Positions 35,401-47,937 of a stretch of 64,000 nucleotides of DNA are shown in pieces. The DNA lies in the NCBI GenBank assembly GCA_019096065.1, contig JAGUCH010000006.1, positions 3,678,001 to 3,742,000 of the forward strand, in the 5' to 3' direction. The stretch is from Paracyclopina nana (taxonomy: Eukaryota; Arthropoda; Copepoda; Cyclopoida; Cyclopettidae). A program made the position numbers and the translations under genes. The notes beneath the pieces are model-generated. The model searched no databases and was not told the origin of the DNA. It saw only the letters and a list, made by a program, of their open reading frames with translations. The number at the start of each line of letters is the position of its first letter. The stretch's first letter is position 1.

Positions 35401-38400
35401 CAAGGGAAAAAGCAAAGGGATGAGATCTGAAACGAAGGGAAATATAAAATCTGTGTCCCTAGGGAAGTAGTATCAATGGCGTCTCATCAGCTTGAGAGTG
35501 CAGCGGAAATTAGAGGCCCACCGGTTCTTTCTGTTTTCTTTCCTGTTTTTTAGGATGGACCTCTAATACTGAGACAATTGGGACAAAATGAGCACTAAAA
35601 GGCTGTGCTGCTCTCAAGAGGCTTCCTTTACGAAAAAAAACAGCTATTGCCACCAGGACCAAAAAGAGTAGCTTTTAAGAGAAGGTTAAATTCGGTCGCA
35701 AGGTCATATACGTAATGAAGCCCAAATACCAAATGTATCAGCTTCAGGAGACACAAAATACAGAACTATGTAACAAAAAAATGGAAACCAATATAGGATA
35801 GAATGCTTGTGTGAGTGCGAAAAGACTGAAGAGAAGCAAAAGCAAAACGAATAGGAGGCAAACGCTCACATATGGCAGTTATTTCTCGTCATTCCTTTGC
35901 AATTTGCAATAATGGCATATCTGATTTTATTCAAAGTGACCATTTGGGGCTTGAAATTGACACAAAGTCGTTTTTGTATGATTAAAAAAGGTAAGAATTG
36001 AATCCTGGCTTATTTCACTTGAGTGAGTTAAGCCAAAACTCAAACTGGATGGAAAAAATAACCTCCAAAAAATGATTTTTTTATTTTGGAGAAAACTGTA
36101 TTGCACGAATGAAAGTGGCTCGCGGGGTCATAAAAGCAAACAAAAGCGAGGCAAAAGTAAAGCAGAAAAGGTCTCAAGGATCTTGATAAGTTACTGCAGT
36201 ATTTTTCATCCATCGTCCTAAGAAAACTGTCGAATAGACACAATTTACGCATCATTGCATTCGTGTGTGGTGAAAAAGACTAGGAAAAAGACGAAGCTAG
36301 AGGCTAGACAGGGGTGTTGTCTGTCTGAAATCAGTGCATGCATTTTCTTTCAAGTGTTTGTGCAACCACCAACCTGGATTGGGCCCTGTGGACTCCGTGA
36401 ACATCTGTCAAAGTAACCGTTTGGGAGGGCAAAGTTCGATCCTCATGCATGTGGCTGTTGTAAATGCGGCCAATCAGTGCTGGACAGGCTAATGTTTCCA
36501 CAATATCCAATACCACCCATTGTCTCCTCCATGCCTGAAAAAAGAAAAATGGTCAAAGTCTAGAACATTGGAAGAACTCTTTCAATCGAATTTGGATAAA
36601 ATTCTTTAAAAAAATATCATTTTCTCAAGTGCCTCGGTAGCGCAGTAGGCAGCGCGTCAGTCTCATAATCTGAAGGCCGTGAGTTCGAGCCTCACCCGGG
36701 GCAATTCTTTTTTCAACTTTTCAACTAGGTCAAAGTGCAGTTTTGATAATTAACGAGCACAGCCTGCTCACACTTGTGTGCCATATAACTCGTGAAGAAT
36801 AACAACAATGGTAAATTGCCTAGAGCAGCCACTGAGGGGATACTGGATGTTGTAACAATTTGGCCTATGACACAAAAACACAAATAGTGCACTTCTGATG
36901 CACGAAAAGCTGCAGCATTGAAAGCTTGCAAAGCCATCTAAGTGAAAAGTGAGGACGAGAACAAATAATATGATTATGTTACTAAAGAGGCTTTTTGCAC
37001 TGTCGCCTCTTATGCTGTCATATTCAGGGTGTGTGGATGAAAATTCCGAGCACGAGCTGTTGTACCACCATACTACTACAGCCGTGCTTTCTCCTCTTCA
37101 CTACTTGTAATATGCAGGGGGGTCTCGTAAGTGAGTTCTTGACGCAAGTTTTGCATGCTAAAATCACCAAATCTGTTTGTCTTAGCCTAGGTGGCGCTAG
37201 TAGTTCTTACTACATAGCGCGTGAGCTCAAGTGACGTGTCAGTCATGGAGGCAAGCAGGCTAATCTCACGCGTCTTCAACAGAGCTCCTAGATAAGTTCT
37301 GTCTTTTTTAAAAAAGTATGCAATTTGGGCACTTTTTGATAATTTAAGGCTGGTTATGGAAATTTTTGGAAGTGAAATCCACAGAATTCTATTGAAATTT
37401 TGTCTTGAAGCCTACCACAGCTCAGTCAGACTGTGTGCTATAGTAAAGCAGCGACAAGAACTCACCTTATTACTATAGATCATCTTGGTAATATGAATAA
37501 ATTCACAGGGTGTTGCTTTATCATGCGCAAATAGCGCACTCAAGGTCAACTATGAAACTGATATTTCAATATTGCTCAACAGGGCTTTCACATGTTTTAG
37601 TATAAATGCAGTTATGCCCCTTTCTTCAGCAACATCGGGCTTCACTGAAGGGGAGATGAAGATACTGGACGATATCCAAAAATATGCTGGAAAAATTTGA
37701 TTGATGAAGGGAGAGCAAAGTCCATTTTTCTTTTGCTTGGGAAAAGTGAAAGCCCAGCAGCTTAGTTTGCTCATTTATTTGGGCTTAAGAATCTATTTGC
37801 CACACAAACAAGACAAAAAGTTTGAGCACAATCACGTCGGCAAAAAAGGGTGGTATTTTTCTGGTCAAATGGCTTTCTCCAGGGGATACTTTGGGGGATG
37901 TCTAGTTGGGTGTCTAAGGAGAGCTTTTATGGATGGCTTTTTTGAGCAAAACTGGCATGCAAAGAAATGATAGACGTACACTAAAAAATATTTCCCCCCC
38001 TTTTCTTCCTAGGGATTTCCAATTTGGCCCCCGCCATCCCCCGAGACAAAAGCTACATCATGCCAGCCAGGGTGCTGTACATTATGTACCCATCTAGAGT
38101 GCTAGGTGACTGCCTCCACCCCCCAACTTGATCCAAGTTTTTCACAAAAAGTCAACTTCATCTTGTTCAAGATGCTAGAGCTTATTTATTTCATTCATAA
38201 AGCTGGAACGCCATTTTTTTTTTTTTTTTTTTAGGTTTAATATATTGTTTTACTAGCTGTTGTGCAATGCAGGGAGGCGGTCGTGGCCGAGTGGTTAAGG
38301 CGTCTGACTAGAAATCAGATTCCCTCTGGGAGCGTAGGTTCGAGTCCTACCGACCGCGAAATATTTTTGATCTTTTTTGTACGTTTGCTTATGGCAACAA

Positions 38401-41400
38401 GGAAATGATATTGACTTGAACTGTTACATTAATCCCCAAACGGAAAATCCACATTGATTAGAAGGTATGAAATCCCTTAATTATTATTTTTTTGCCTTTC
38501 TCCAGATTTCCCACGAGATCAGCATTAAAGTGATGACCACAGCCTTGCTTTTGGCGTTTGATTAACTTTTTCGACGAGCGCACACTTTGTTGCAATTAAC
38601 TAGTCTTCTGCGAGGCACTTTGGTCAATTGCTTTCTTTTTTGCTCTTTATTGTCCTCTTGACACTCTCAAAGCAGCAAAAAATGGGTCAAACTCTATGGA
38701 GTGATAAATAGTAACTTCAAAAGGATGTGTGGTTTTGTGAAGTAGTCTATTCGAGCGAACTTCAAAGGAGCTGAGCTATGACAGGCACAAACTTTCGGGT
38801 CTCTGCAGAAACATTGTGGCATTCATTCATGCCTTTGAGGCAATCCAAGATATTTCCCCATGGGGGTCATCCTCTTCAGTTTGACCTTAGTTTTGCCGCA
38901 AAGTGGTACCATAGTAGCCGAATAACGATTAGACAACAATCTGGGTATTGCAGATATATCGTACCTACACGCATATTCTATGCATCTCCACATCTTTAGA
39001 ATGTGAGCACAAGTTTGTGCATTATCAACAATCCTCTTTATTGGTTTACCTTAGTTCATCTTGATTATATTCAGTTGAACTAGTTTACCTACTTTCGGCT
39101 TTCAAACATATTTAAACGTAAAAACGAAAAAAATATACGCGGTCGGTAGGACTCGAACCTACGCTCCCAGAGGGAATCTGATTTCTAGTCAGACGCCTTA
39201 ACCACTCGGCCACGACCGCTTCCTTGTAACAATCACTTTTCTTATCAACACTATTAAGTGTAATGATCAATTCTCTCTTTACCCCACTTCTTCTGTCAAA
39301 TACTTTTTATGGGCCAGAAACAGCTTTTGTCTTTGAGATATTGTCACTTACTGAGAGATGGAAAGAAGTTTCTGTGCCACTGCTCTTCATCTGGATTGGC
39401 CTAGATACACCACGTTGAAAAGTTGCTCCTCAGTCGATTATTGATCTGAGACTTTGGTTTCGCTCTGCTATGTGCAAAACTTTTTGAGCAGGAAAAATCC
39501 CTGCGATGCTCGCTACATAGTAGCTGCAAAAGTACCATGCGGTAAGCACTACTGGTGGTCCCGGAGATTCCTATTTAGATTTGGGGTGAGGGGCTTTCAT
39601 CTTTCCCCATAAAGTAAGAACATCTAGAGGAACTTTTTTGTCAATTCTGCAACAACATTCCTGACCCACTTTGAGTTTAAACTTCGCGCAAGGCAGTCGA
39701 AGAGATGAAAATGTGAAAATTCTTTTTTCATCTCCGCCGCGCGCGGCTGCTTCTTCTGCACATATGGATGTGGTGGGGAAATGTCCAATATTGTCTTATT
39801 ACTGGTTCAACGCCTTCAAAAACTGAAAATGGCTTTTTCAAAGCTGGGCTTTTTCCTCCCCTGCACGCCAACGTTTCATCTTTTGCTCCTGTTTTCCATA
39901 CATTCGCATAAATACATGCTTGCGTTTTTGTGAAAGCCGGGTTACATTATGAGGGATTAGAGCTGCTTTTTTCTCTCTCTTGCTCAAAGCCAAAACGTAA
40001 TAAGTACCCCTTATTTCTTTTGGGTCCCATGACAAATCTTCAGTCTGGATGAATGCTCATGATCCAATTTTGGGACCAATGGAGGCTTATGCCACATGTC
40101 TACCAGAGAATAGCATTAACTATTGTGTAGTTCAAGCAATATTGGTGGTTGCTTTAGGTCATTTTAAAGCTTCATTCAGGCAAAGTTCGAGGGCTAGACG
40201 ATTGCAATGAAACTTGGCATGGCAGATGCTTAAACTTTGCTTTGATGAAAAGTTGGAATTCCTCAAATGTCTCTTTGATGTCGTCGGATGTTGACGGATT
40301 TGGCAAGTTTGGACTTCATTGAACTGGAATGCTCTAGCATAGGAAGCAATATTTGCCAAGCCAGTTTTTTCAAATCATATGAAGTAGTATGTTATACTTC
40401 TTGGCCTTTTTTATATAAAAGTACTTACGTAGCATGAAAGAAAAACGAGAAGATTTACTGCTTGTGAAGAGTATCTTCTCAACTTGAGAGAACAATGGGC
40501 AGATGATAATTTAGTAAGTGTTTTCTTCTATTTTATTGGCGCTACAGATACTAGTACGAAAGTTACTTCATCCATCTTTCCCTTGTTATCTTTATATAAA
40601 GGAAGTTTGTGTTTACTGCTTTATTGCTCGCTTTATTGGCAGATCCTTTCGCCAGAAGAAATGATGATTCAATCAAGTCAACCCTATCTGATAAAGGGGA
40701 GGATACGATCTCGTTTTGGCCTTCCACTGACCTTTTGTGTGCGTAATAAAAGCTGGCACAACTGAAGAGATTTCCTGGGCAGTAACCAGAAATCTAATGC
40801 ACTCGCGCGCAAAACCCACTCAAAACTTGTACACATTATGCATTATAACAAAACTGCTTTCACTCGTGAAAATAGCATCAAGTTTTGCGATGAGAAAGCT
40901 TGTGGCTGGCATGTCAAGCTTGATGGCAGAAATCTCATCCAGATGATGAAATATTGCAATTAGCAGCCAACTTTCTACTTTGAGCCATATGGTCGACTGC
41001 CACTACTTGTATTCTGTATAGCAACTTTTTGGTCAAGATAGTGAAAGCAGGATATGAAGTGCACGCCTGAGCTGCTGCCATGTATGAAACAAGGGAAGAC
41101 CGAGGAGATGGGAATTGTTCTGACTTCACTCTTCATTAATGAAAGTGCTGTGTGTGAGAATATCCCCAAAAGCTATGATAATTTGGGCAAACTGAAAATT
41201 ATCAACATTTATCAACCTCAAGAAGCAGCAGCAATTTTCACCCTCTCTCCTAGCTGCTATTCTATTTTTCAACTTTTGCCTATTTTTAAAAGCCGCTGCT
41301 GAAAAAGCTTGCTTACTTTTCTTGGCAATCGCGCTCTCCTCGAGGAAGGATTGTGTTTGACTTGAAGGTAGCCTCTCAACTTGGTTGTATTTGTTGCTAT

Positions 41401-41469
41401 AACTGCAGAGGTAGCAGAGTTGGCCATTTTGTTGTTGTCTTCGATGCTTTTCCCATTATTCCGAGACAT
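23445..41469 (-). CDS. PH-PTB docking protein (Dok-7/IRS/FRS2-like), incomplete model
   Basis: Membrane-recruited adaptor that binds an activated receptor tyrosine kinase through its PTB domain. Exons seen are 41469-41317 (ATG at 41469 or, in better context, 41427), 36534-36374, 26683-26458 and 26106-23445. Exon 1 ends in phase 0 and continues into AWRRQWVVLDI, so KLRGYLQV...WRRQWVVL forms the first half of a PH domain. The last half should be in one or more exons between 36373 and 26684, which I could not fix. The PTB domain begins FEVSLIDN, contains IRWPIKSLKKW and crosses the last intron into SCSSGEGIFTFYCRRARELV, the SGEG-F-F signature of IRS-type PTB domains. An unstructured serine-rich tail of about 860 residues follows. 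It holds a Ser-rich segment with SDSGRMSDTY, three FLG-type motifs, EPVYLSM (a YxxM PI3-kinase site), EYVPF and a His/Gln end. Its introns contain three tRNA genes. Confidence 0.8.
26984..27109 (+). CDS. possible exon for a cysteine-rich peptide
   Basis: Unrecognised. After a good acceptor (CTTCTTCGCCTTTATGTTCCAG, ending 26983) a plus-strand frame runs 41 codons to TAA at 27107-27109. It contains four closely spaced cysteines (C-x3-C-x9-C-x4-C) with MACKSLCRGGYLHPV and LCHYGWCKGG. Local GC is clearly higher than in the flanks. It lies antisense inside an intron of the docking gene. It could be the terminal exon of a secreted peptide precursor; alternatively GTAAAC at 27105 could be a donor, making it internal. 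The opposite strand is also open for about 30 codons, so the evidence is limited. Confidence 0.25.
   Translation, partial: QSINRISPLLDPMACKSLCRGGYLHPVLCHYGWCKGGPSWK
30022..30306 (+). other. GC-richer patch with two overlapping open frames
   Basis: About 280 bases are visibly richer in GC than the surrounding intron. Two plus-strand frames are open: one from ATG 30022 to 30306 (starting MSVGRPTKTASTVKRPS) and one offset frame ending at 30284. Neither is recognised. It may be a decayed gene fragment, an old transposon piece or a conserved non-coding element. Confidence 0.2.
36631..36703 (+). tRNA. tRNA-Met (anticodon CAT), elongator type
   Basis: A 73-base cloverleaf. The acceptor stem pairs GCCTCGG with CCGGGGC (one G-T pair), with discriminator A at 36703. 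The anticodon loop is CTCATAA with CAT. The T-loop is GTTCGAG within the box B region, and box A matches TAGCGCAGTAGG. It is followed by a T-run (CTTTTTT) that serves as the Pol III terminator. The acceptor stem begins G-C rather than A-T, which favours the elongator over the initiator form. It is antisense within an intron of the docking gene. The second copy at 59458 is identical. Confidence 0.95.
38277..38358 (+). tRNA. tRNA-Ser (anticodon AGA)
   Basis: An 82-base tRNA with the long variable arm typical of serine tRNAs (CCCTCTGGGAGC). The acceptor stem GCGGTCG pairs with CGACCGC, the discriminator is G, the anticodon loop is CTAGAAA, and the T-loop is GTTCGAG. A T-run follows (ATATTTTTGATCTTTTTT). 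It has an inverted twin at 39138-39219. Confidence 0.95.
39138..39219 (-). tRNA. tRNA-Ser (anticodon AGA), inverted twin
   Basis: The same 82 bases as the copy at 38277, in the opposite orientation, converging with it across 779 bases. On the minus strand the T-run after the gene (ATTTTTTTCGTTTTT) provides a terminator. Both copies look intact. Confidence 0.95.
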
Positions 41470-44400
41470 TTTCTTAGTTGCCTCGGCTTGTTTTCCCCAA
41501 GTCAGCGATTTTTTAGGTTCCCTTCTATTTTGACCCAAAAAATAACAACCTGCAAAATAAAAGAAGTGGAGATCAAGTGTTTATACAGTTTAGACCTATG
41601 CAGTGGTATGCCCTGATTTTTTTGGGGCTAGATTTTGTCGCAGTAATTGGGGCAAAAAGGGCTTTAATGGTGGGCCAATATAAGAGCGAAACTGTAAAAG
41701 TCAACGCGTCAGCCATTTAACTGCTTCTGTGATTCTCGCTTTTCCGTATCGAGTTAGCAGCTATCGAAATTCCGGTCAGGTGCCAACATTACCGAGCCAG
41801 ATGTGAGAAAAAGAACTGAAGCTCCTTGAAAAGACCCTACTACATCTCTGCACTAGAACCATACTTTTTCTGCTTCTTCTACTACATAGACTTACAATTT
41901 CCGTATTCTATCTGTGTCTCCTGATCCCCTAACCTACTGGTATTTTTTGGTTGATTTGGACGTTACTTTAATGGAAAAGGGCCCTTCTGAATATTTCCTC
42001 ATGGGGGAAGTTTAATAGGCTTTTTTCTTTAGACGCCCCCAAAATGTCGAATCAATTTTTGTCAAGCTGCTGCTGATAACAGACTGTCAATGACCTGGTT
42101 CTCAACCAATTTGAAACTTTGCCTAATCCCCAAACGTCAAGAAGCCTGAGTTTGCATTCTCCCCTGAGAGAGCCAAAGTCTTTCAAAGTCAGAACAAGTA
42201 GTGGCATGATGAGAAATTTTGCATGTACCTTAAAAACTGAAATCAATTGCAAAAGCCAGATAGTGAAAGGGGGAAGAATGGCTGGGTCTTGACTGGGTTT
42301 GAAGAAAGCCCACTTCAGAGTTGTTTAGCATATGGCAAAGTGTGTCTTCAGCTTGGAGCTGGGATGAATTGGGGAACCTGGAAAATCTTAGATAAGAATA
42401 TATCGAGGCTTGCAGCGGTGGCCACCACCTTATCCACTATCTGGTTGCTGTCAATCCCCCTTTCTAGGACAAACAGGACTGAATAGCCTGATTTCAGCCA
42501 GATACAGATGGAATTTGAAACTGGCCATGCTGTCTCCTCTGAAAAAAGGGCACATCTGTCATGACGCACACTGTCCAAATCCAGGATTTGTACAAAATGT
42601 CATCCCCTAAGATAACTGCTCACTTTGGCCTTGTGATGGAATCATAAAAGCTACTCTTACTGGGCAATATGTCAAGCTCTCAGCTACACATGGTGGTGGA
42701 CATTTTAGATGAGCTGCTGACTTTTTGCAAGGGACGACAGCAAGAGACATAGCAGCACAGGGGGTGGAAAGTCTAATATTTGTGAAGAGAATGGCACGAA
42801 GAAAGCTTTGATCACAGATCCTTTCTCCCTTGGGGGATGGATGTCAGTTGAGTTGTACTTGTAGGAGCTGGCTGCAAAATTACAACTTGATCTCTGTTTT
42901 ATTGGGGTGTCTCATCTTGGTCTTGGTCCCTTTCACTTTTAGGTCAAGGAGATTTTCTACAATTTTTCTGAATAGGCCATGCTGCTGTGAGGGATGAATG
43001 TGGTCTCATTTGTTTCACTTGAGTGATTTGGAGGTCATTAAGACTTCCAAAGCTCATCTACCAGATGGAGCTAGATGATCTTGGAGAATGAGGAGGGACT
43101 CTTTTAATTAGGTGCATTACTACACTGCTGCTCCCAATTAATTAATTATTTTGCTACTATAATCATGAGAGGTTTTCGAGAAATGCCCATAAGGACCATA
43201 GTTACACTTCCTGAGTGCAACAGGGCTCGATTTTCATTTTCCACCTGACCTACTTGCCTAGAGAGTGATACACTACACTATCTACGTTTTCCACTTAAAC
43301 CCATGCATGCAGGTGAGGATATGCCCTTCTTCAGTTGGGCAATTTCAGCAGAAATACTACCACCACGAATGTAGCAGTATTTTGCTTGGAAAAACGCTTT
43401 GTATTCTATTCAAGGCTATATCGGTTTTGACGTTGCATGTCTGATCTCTTTTACTTTCAAACACTCAAGCTACTACGGATTATAGCTGGCTTCTACAACG
43501 TAAAATCAATTGTGTTCTTGCGGCTGTGCCAAATCAAGATTGCGATCCAGGATGGGAGCTAGCTTCCATGTTGTAGTAATCAGGGCTGATTTTGCTCATT
43601 TAGGGATCATCCACGTGGATGGTGTTAGTGGTGTGACACAATTTGGCCACGATCAATGGCCTTTGCGATCCCTTTACCAGGAGAATAATCCAATTTCCGC
43701 AACAAACGAACCCCGCGCGCGCGCGAAAGTACTTGTAATCGTACCACAGTTGCTCCCACTGCTACTGATTAATTCTTTTGCTATACTGGCCTCTTGAGAT
43801 GATGCACCCAGCAAGAGATTAAGCTCTCGCGATCTCATTTTGCAAGGGAGAGAGCTCAATTATCATTGTCAATGTCGGAAATGGATGCTATTTCAGGATA
43901 CGCCATTTTCTGGTTAATGCATGCATAAAAAGACTGAGCCACTGTGCATAATTTTGAATAATGGCCCATTGGACTGACGACTTGGAATCGAGGTCAGGAA
44001 GTCAGTAATTTTATGGACCCTAAGCTATATAATATCATGGTATCTCTCTAGATATACAAAGTACTATGACAATAGCAAATTTGCCATCGTTGCTGAAAAT
44101 TGCCAACGAGTGATGGCTGCTGAGTCATGAATTGGAGCATAAATTGCTCCTTCTCCACAGAATGTCGACAGATGCCTCGAAAAATGCAAGAAGTGATGAA
44201 ATTGCCTTTGATGCTTACACAAAAGTGCATTTTCCCCAATTCTACCCCAAAATGGCGGATGTCCTTTCTGGTCCACTTGTCTTGCCAAAAATCGAATGGC
44301 TCCTACCACTCCATAAATGGTAATTCATTTTGCAGCGGAGTTGTCAAATTGTAAGAAAAAGTGCATTGCCCCATTCAATCTGCACTAAAAAGTGGCCCTT

Positions 44401-44888
44401 TATCCAACTTTTGCAATTCCTTGGCCCCAAGGGGCCATTGCTGGAAAATTAAATTGGGTTGCAATTCCTAGCAAAAACTTGAGCTAAGTATCCCAAGTTT
44501 GGCCATAACAGTTACCCCATTTTATGCTATGGTTGTACAATATGTGTGCTTACCTTGTGCACCAAAAAGAAGCTGTTTCTCGTTTCACTGCTCATGGAAA
44601 ACTCCGAAAGCTCTCACTTTCAGCGAAGTAGTAGTTGTAAAAGCGCTGCTCCAAAGTCCCGCGACGAAGACGACGTCTTTCCAAAGAGGCTTTCTCGTGT
44701 GTCGACTTTGGACGCCCTCAAGCTCAGGGATTTATGCCCGATACTTTTTATGGCTTGATTGAAATCCCCCTTTTTATTACGTGGCTGTTGCTTTTCCATT
44801 TCCAGGGAAATCTCTTTACAGCTTGGCCACGCAGCTTTTAAAAATACGTACCTGAATTTTCTGGTTTTAAATCTTATTTTCTCTAGGC
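41470..44888. other. upstream region of the docking gene
   Basis: This must hold the promoter and 5' UTR of the minus-strand docking gene. No TATA box in the right place was recognised. A GC-repeat run lies near 43711. The only coding-like patch is at 44597-44758, listed separately. Confidence 0.35.
44597..44758 (+). CDS. possible small ORF or first exon
   Basis: ATG at 44597 opens 53 codons to TGA at 44756-44758. The product is polar, serine-rich and basic-acidic (starting MENSESSHFQRSSSCKS, later RLSRVSTLDALKLRD). The stretch is about half GC, against AT-rich flanks, which keeps other frames open too. No TATA box or nearby AATAAA was found, and the family is not recognised. Confidence 0.25.
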   Translation, partial: ENSESSHFQRSSSCKSAAPKSRDEDDVFPKRLSRVSTLDALKLRDLCPILFMA

Positions 44889-45751
44889 ATTAGCTTGTTC
44901 TCATAAACATTTATTCAGGTAAGGAAAGCGGAAAAAATTAAGGCAAGCAAGGCTTGCGTTCTCATGATAGTATGCTATGATACAATACCCTTTGCTTATG
45001 TTTATGTACTTATTAGTTAACTGATGCCTGCTATCAGTCCCTTGCTTAGCTTAGAATGGATCTCATATCAATTTTGAAAGCCTTGCTAACTGCATAGATG
45101 ACTCCTCTTTCATAAGCGTATGCAGCAGTGTTAATCTCATCATTTAGCTGAATTTCTAGCTGAAATCTCAACCACTTCAGTGCTGAAATTGATCATCCAT
45201 TTTCACCATTTCTACCATTTTTGTGCTTTAAATGTAAGTAAAAAATATAATTCCTAAATTCATCTTTAAAATAGCATTCCACAGTGGGTCAAAAAGCCGA
45301 TTTCACGCGCACTAGAAAATCCGCCAAATCGCCCGAATTCTAATTTAACCACCAATTTACAACTTCTAATTGGGTTGACTTCTAGGCAATGAAAAGAGAC
45401 AAACATGGTATGAATTGACAGATACATATTCAAATTTGACTTACAAATCAAACATTGGTTGAAAACGTGTTCAACAAGAAAAATGGTAGTATTGCAATTT
45501 TTGCGCCTTTTTGGGCATCCATAACTTTTGATTGGAATTGAATTGAATTGTTCTTTTATGACTGAGAGGTCAATCAGACCCCATTTAATGATTATTTATC
45601 AAAATTGGCTGCGGAAATTTGCGGACTTGGGAGCCCTGAATGTTAGTTTTTAGCTTACGGCCCTATGAAAATTGACACCTACGATTTCGCGAGTTTTTTT
45701 CCCGTGCGCGTCCAGAAGGCATTTTGAGCCACTGTGCATTCATAGAGTAAT

Positions 45752-47937
45752 ATGGGTCGCAAATCTCCTGAGAAGGTCTCCAAAACAGTACAGCTGGATC
45801 TCCTCGTCGAACTTGGTAAAAAATACCATGTATATTCGGAACGAAACTCAACGAAGCTCAACCTAATCTGGAAGCAAATTGCGATTGAGTTCAACCATGA
45901 AACAGGCCTCGGTTTTGATGGGAAGAAGCTGTCAAAGATGTACAGCAATCGGTACTTATATTAAAGAGTTTTAAGTTTAAATGATTAATTTTAATATGAG
46001 TAGGAAATCTTGGTTGAGAAAAAAGCGGACGGATCAAAAAGCTGACGAGAAAAAAACAGGAGGCGGGCCAAGCGAGGCAAATCCACTCTCGATTCATGAA
46101 TTAAAACAGCTTTGTGATATGGGTGAGGAGAATCTGAGCTTTGAGACTCGTTGGGACACTGATGCCATCCTTGCTAAGCCGCAGCCAGGACCAAGCAGAT
46201 CGCCAAGTAAACACAAAAAGCAGCGGAATCTTGCAAATGTGACATCAAATAAGGTAATTTATTGGACTTCAGAAAAATTAGATCAAATTTCTAGTACAAG
46301 CTAAAGTTATTTGAACAAAAAATTATTGTTGAAAATTAATTTTCGGAGAGTTTAATAAAATTAGATCTAATTGCGTAAAGAAAATTGTTTTGTAAATTAT
46401 TTCCCTAGAAAAGGCAACATACATTTTTAAAACTTTTCTATTTGTTGTCAAAGTAAGCCTTAAAAGTTATGGTTCGTTCTTCTTTTGAAAAACATAAACA
46501 AACAATTCTACAGCTTAGCTGTGTTTTTCAGAGCCTGAACGATGAAGAGTGCAATGCTGCCCTCAATGACATGGATTTTGAGGACAAAAATGATGATCAA
46601 AGAATTGTGGCTGAGTCCGAAACCTCAATTACCGTGAACCGAGAAAAGCAGCAAGTTGAGGAACGGCATCAAGGTAAGCTGGCTGCAGAAAATGCTCATA
46701 AGCTCCCTTTACGCGGAAAATGTTCCAAAAAATGCGGAAAATGCTCAGAAGCTTTCTTCTCTAAGAGAATTCTCAGAATTCAGAAAGAAAGTGCACACAA
46801 CCTCTATTTTCAATTCACATCATTTAGATTAGAAAATGGTCTACTTTTTATTTAATAATTAGTACGTTTCAAGGGAGGCTGGTAAGAGGCCCGTTTTTTT
46901 CGCCAAACAAGCTTGCTTTTCCAAGCCGCTCCCTAATAAACACGAAAATGGCGATTTTGAGGCATTAGAATGATATATTTGGAAAAAGTTCATAAAATAA
47001 TATTTGTAGAACTCGGGCTGGGATTTCCAAAACTGTCTTTGATTTTGCTCTAAGCCCAAGGACAATGGAGAAAATTGCAACTTTCTTATACGCTGCATTT
47101 TGTGAAACTTTTTGGGCTCAAATTAAAGGGCACGCTGACCCGATTCCAAATATGTGCTTAAATTGTAGAAAAGTTACGTAACGGCAAAGTTACGGCCGTT
47201 TTAGTCCGTATGTATATGTGGTACTTTTTTCGCTCCGTGCTCGCACTCGCGAGTTATCCCCTTTTTGGGATCCCATTTATCATTTAATGTTTTCTTTCAG
47301 AAATTGTTGCAACTGTTCAAGACATCAGTAGTGTGGCTGAATTCGTTGATGGCCCTGAAATAGCCTCGAATGCTAACGATGGCGATTACGAGCAACAAGC
47401 TAGAGAGGAGCAAGCCAAGGAGAGGAGGTACAGCAAATCCAAACGTGTAAGGCTCCAGCCAGCAGCCGAGTCAATTCGGGAGTATCTAGAAGTCCGGAGT
47501 ATGCGCGAGGAGGTCAGGAGCAATGAGTCCCATGACTTGCATATGGCAGCTATGGAGGCACTACTCAAAGAGGCGCAGCATAAAGAGGAACTGGCACGTA
47601 AAAAGCTTGAAATGGAGCAAGAGCTTCATGCCTTAAGAATGGATCATGAAAAGAAGATGATGGCAATTCAACTATCTGTTGCCAAAGCTAAAGCTGAGCA
47701 GGAGATTGAGGCCATATCTCGTGGAGACCAAGAATCTTGTCTTCAGCGTTGCAGAAGCAGCTCTGCTTCCATAAGGCGACTGAACTCCATATTGGAACAA
47801 GGTATTTTTTATAGCTTAATGGTTTATTAAAGTAATTTAATGTTTGATTTTTTCTAGGTTCACAATATGGAGAGAATGCTGGGGCCTCCAGCTCTATTGA
47901 GGCTAATGGAGCTTCCTTGAGAAGCAATATTTATTAA
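45752..47937 (+). CDS. Harbinger Myb/SANT-like accessory protein
   Basis: In the PIF/Harbinger superfamily a Myb-like partner helps transposase enter the nucleus and bind the element's ends. Five exons join in phase: 45752-45951, 46004-46253 (or from 46001), 46532-46673, 47301-47801 and 47858-47937. They encode about 390 residues. The first 75 residues look like a Myb/SANT (trihelix-like) fold: VQLDLLVELGKKYHVY, then LIWKQIAIEFN, then KLSKMYSNR followed by a basic KSWLRKKR. The middle is acidic and low-complexity. The C-terminal half is a long charged coiled coil (about 210-340) with many EE/KE heptad-like repeats. AATAAA is at 47964. There is no internal stop, so the gene is probably functional. 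The GAGTAG acceptor allows a one-codon splice variant. Confidence 0.85.

Larger units (their letters stand above)
26684..36373. other. 9.7-kb intron region of the docking gene
   Basis: This must contain the missing C-terminal PH exon(s) on the minus strand. The preceding exon ends two bases into a codon, so the first missing exon must supply one base. A minus-strand stretch from about 27406 has that phase after CTACACCAG but does not look like a PH domain. Two plus-strand coding-like patches (26984-27109 and 30022-30306) are listed separately. The rest looks like ordinary AT-rich intron, with a short (GAT)n run near 32101. Confidence 0.45.
36535..41316. other. first coding intron of the docking gene
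   Basis: A 4.8-kb intron. It contains the tRNA-Met at 36631 and the two tRNA-Ser genes at 38277 and 39138. A run of about twenty T lies at 38215-38233, shortly before the first tRNA-Ser. No other gene is supported. Confidence 0.6.
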
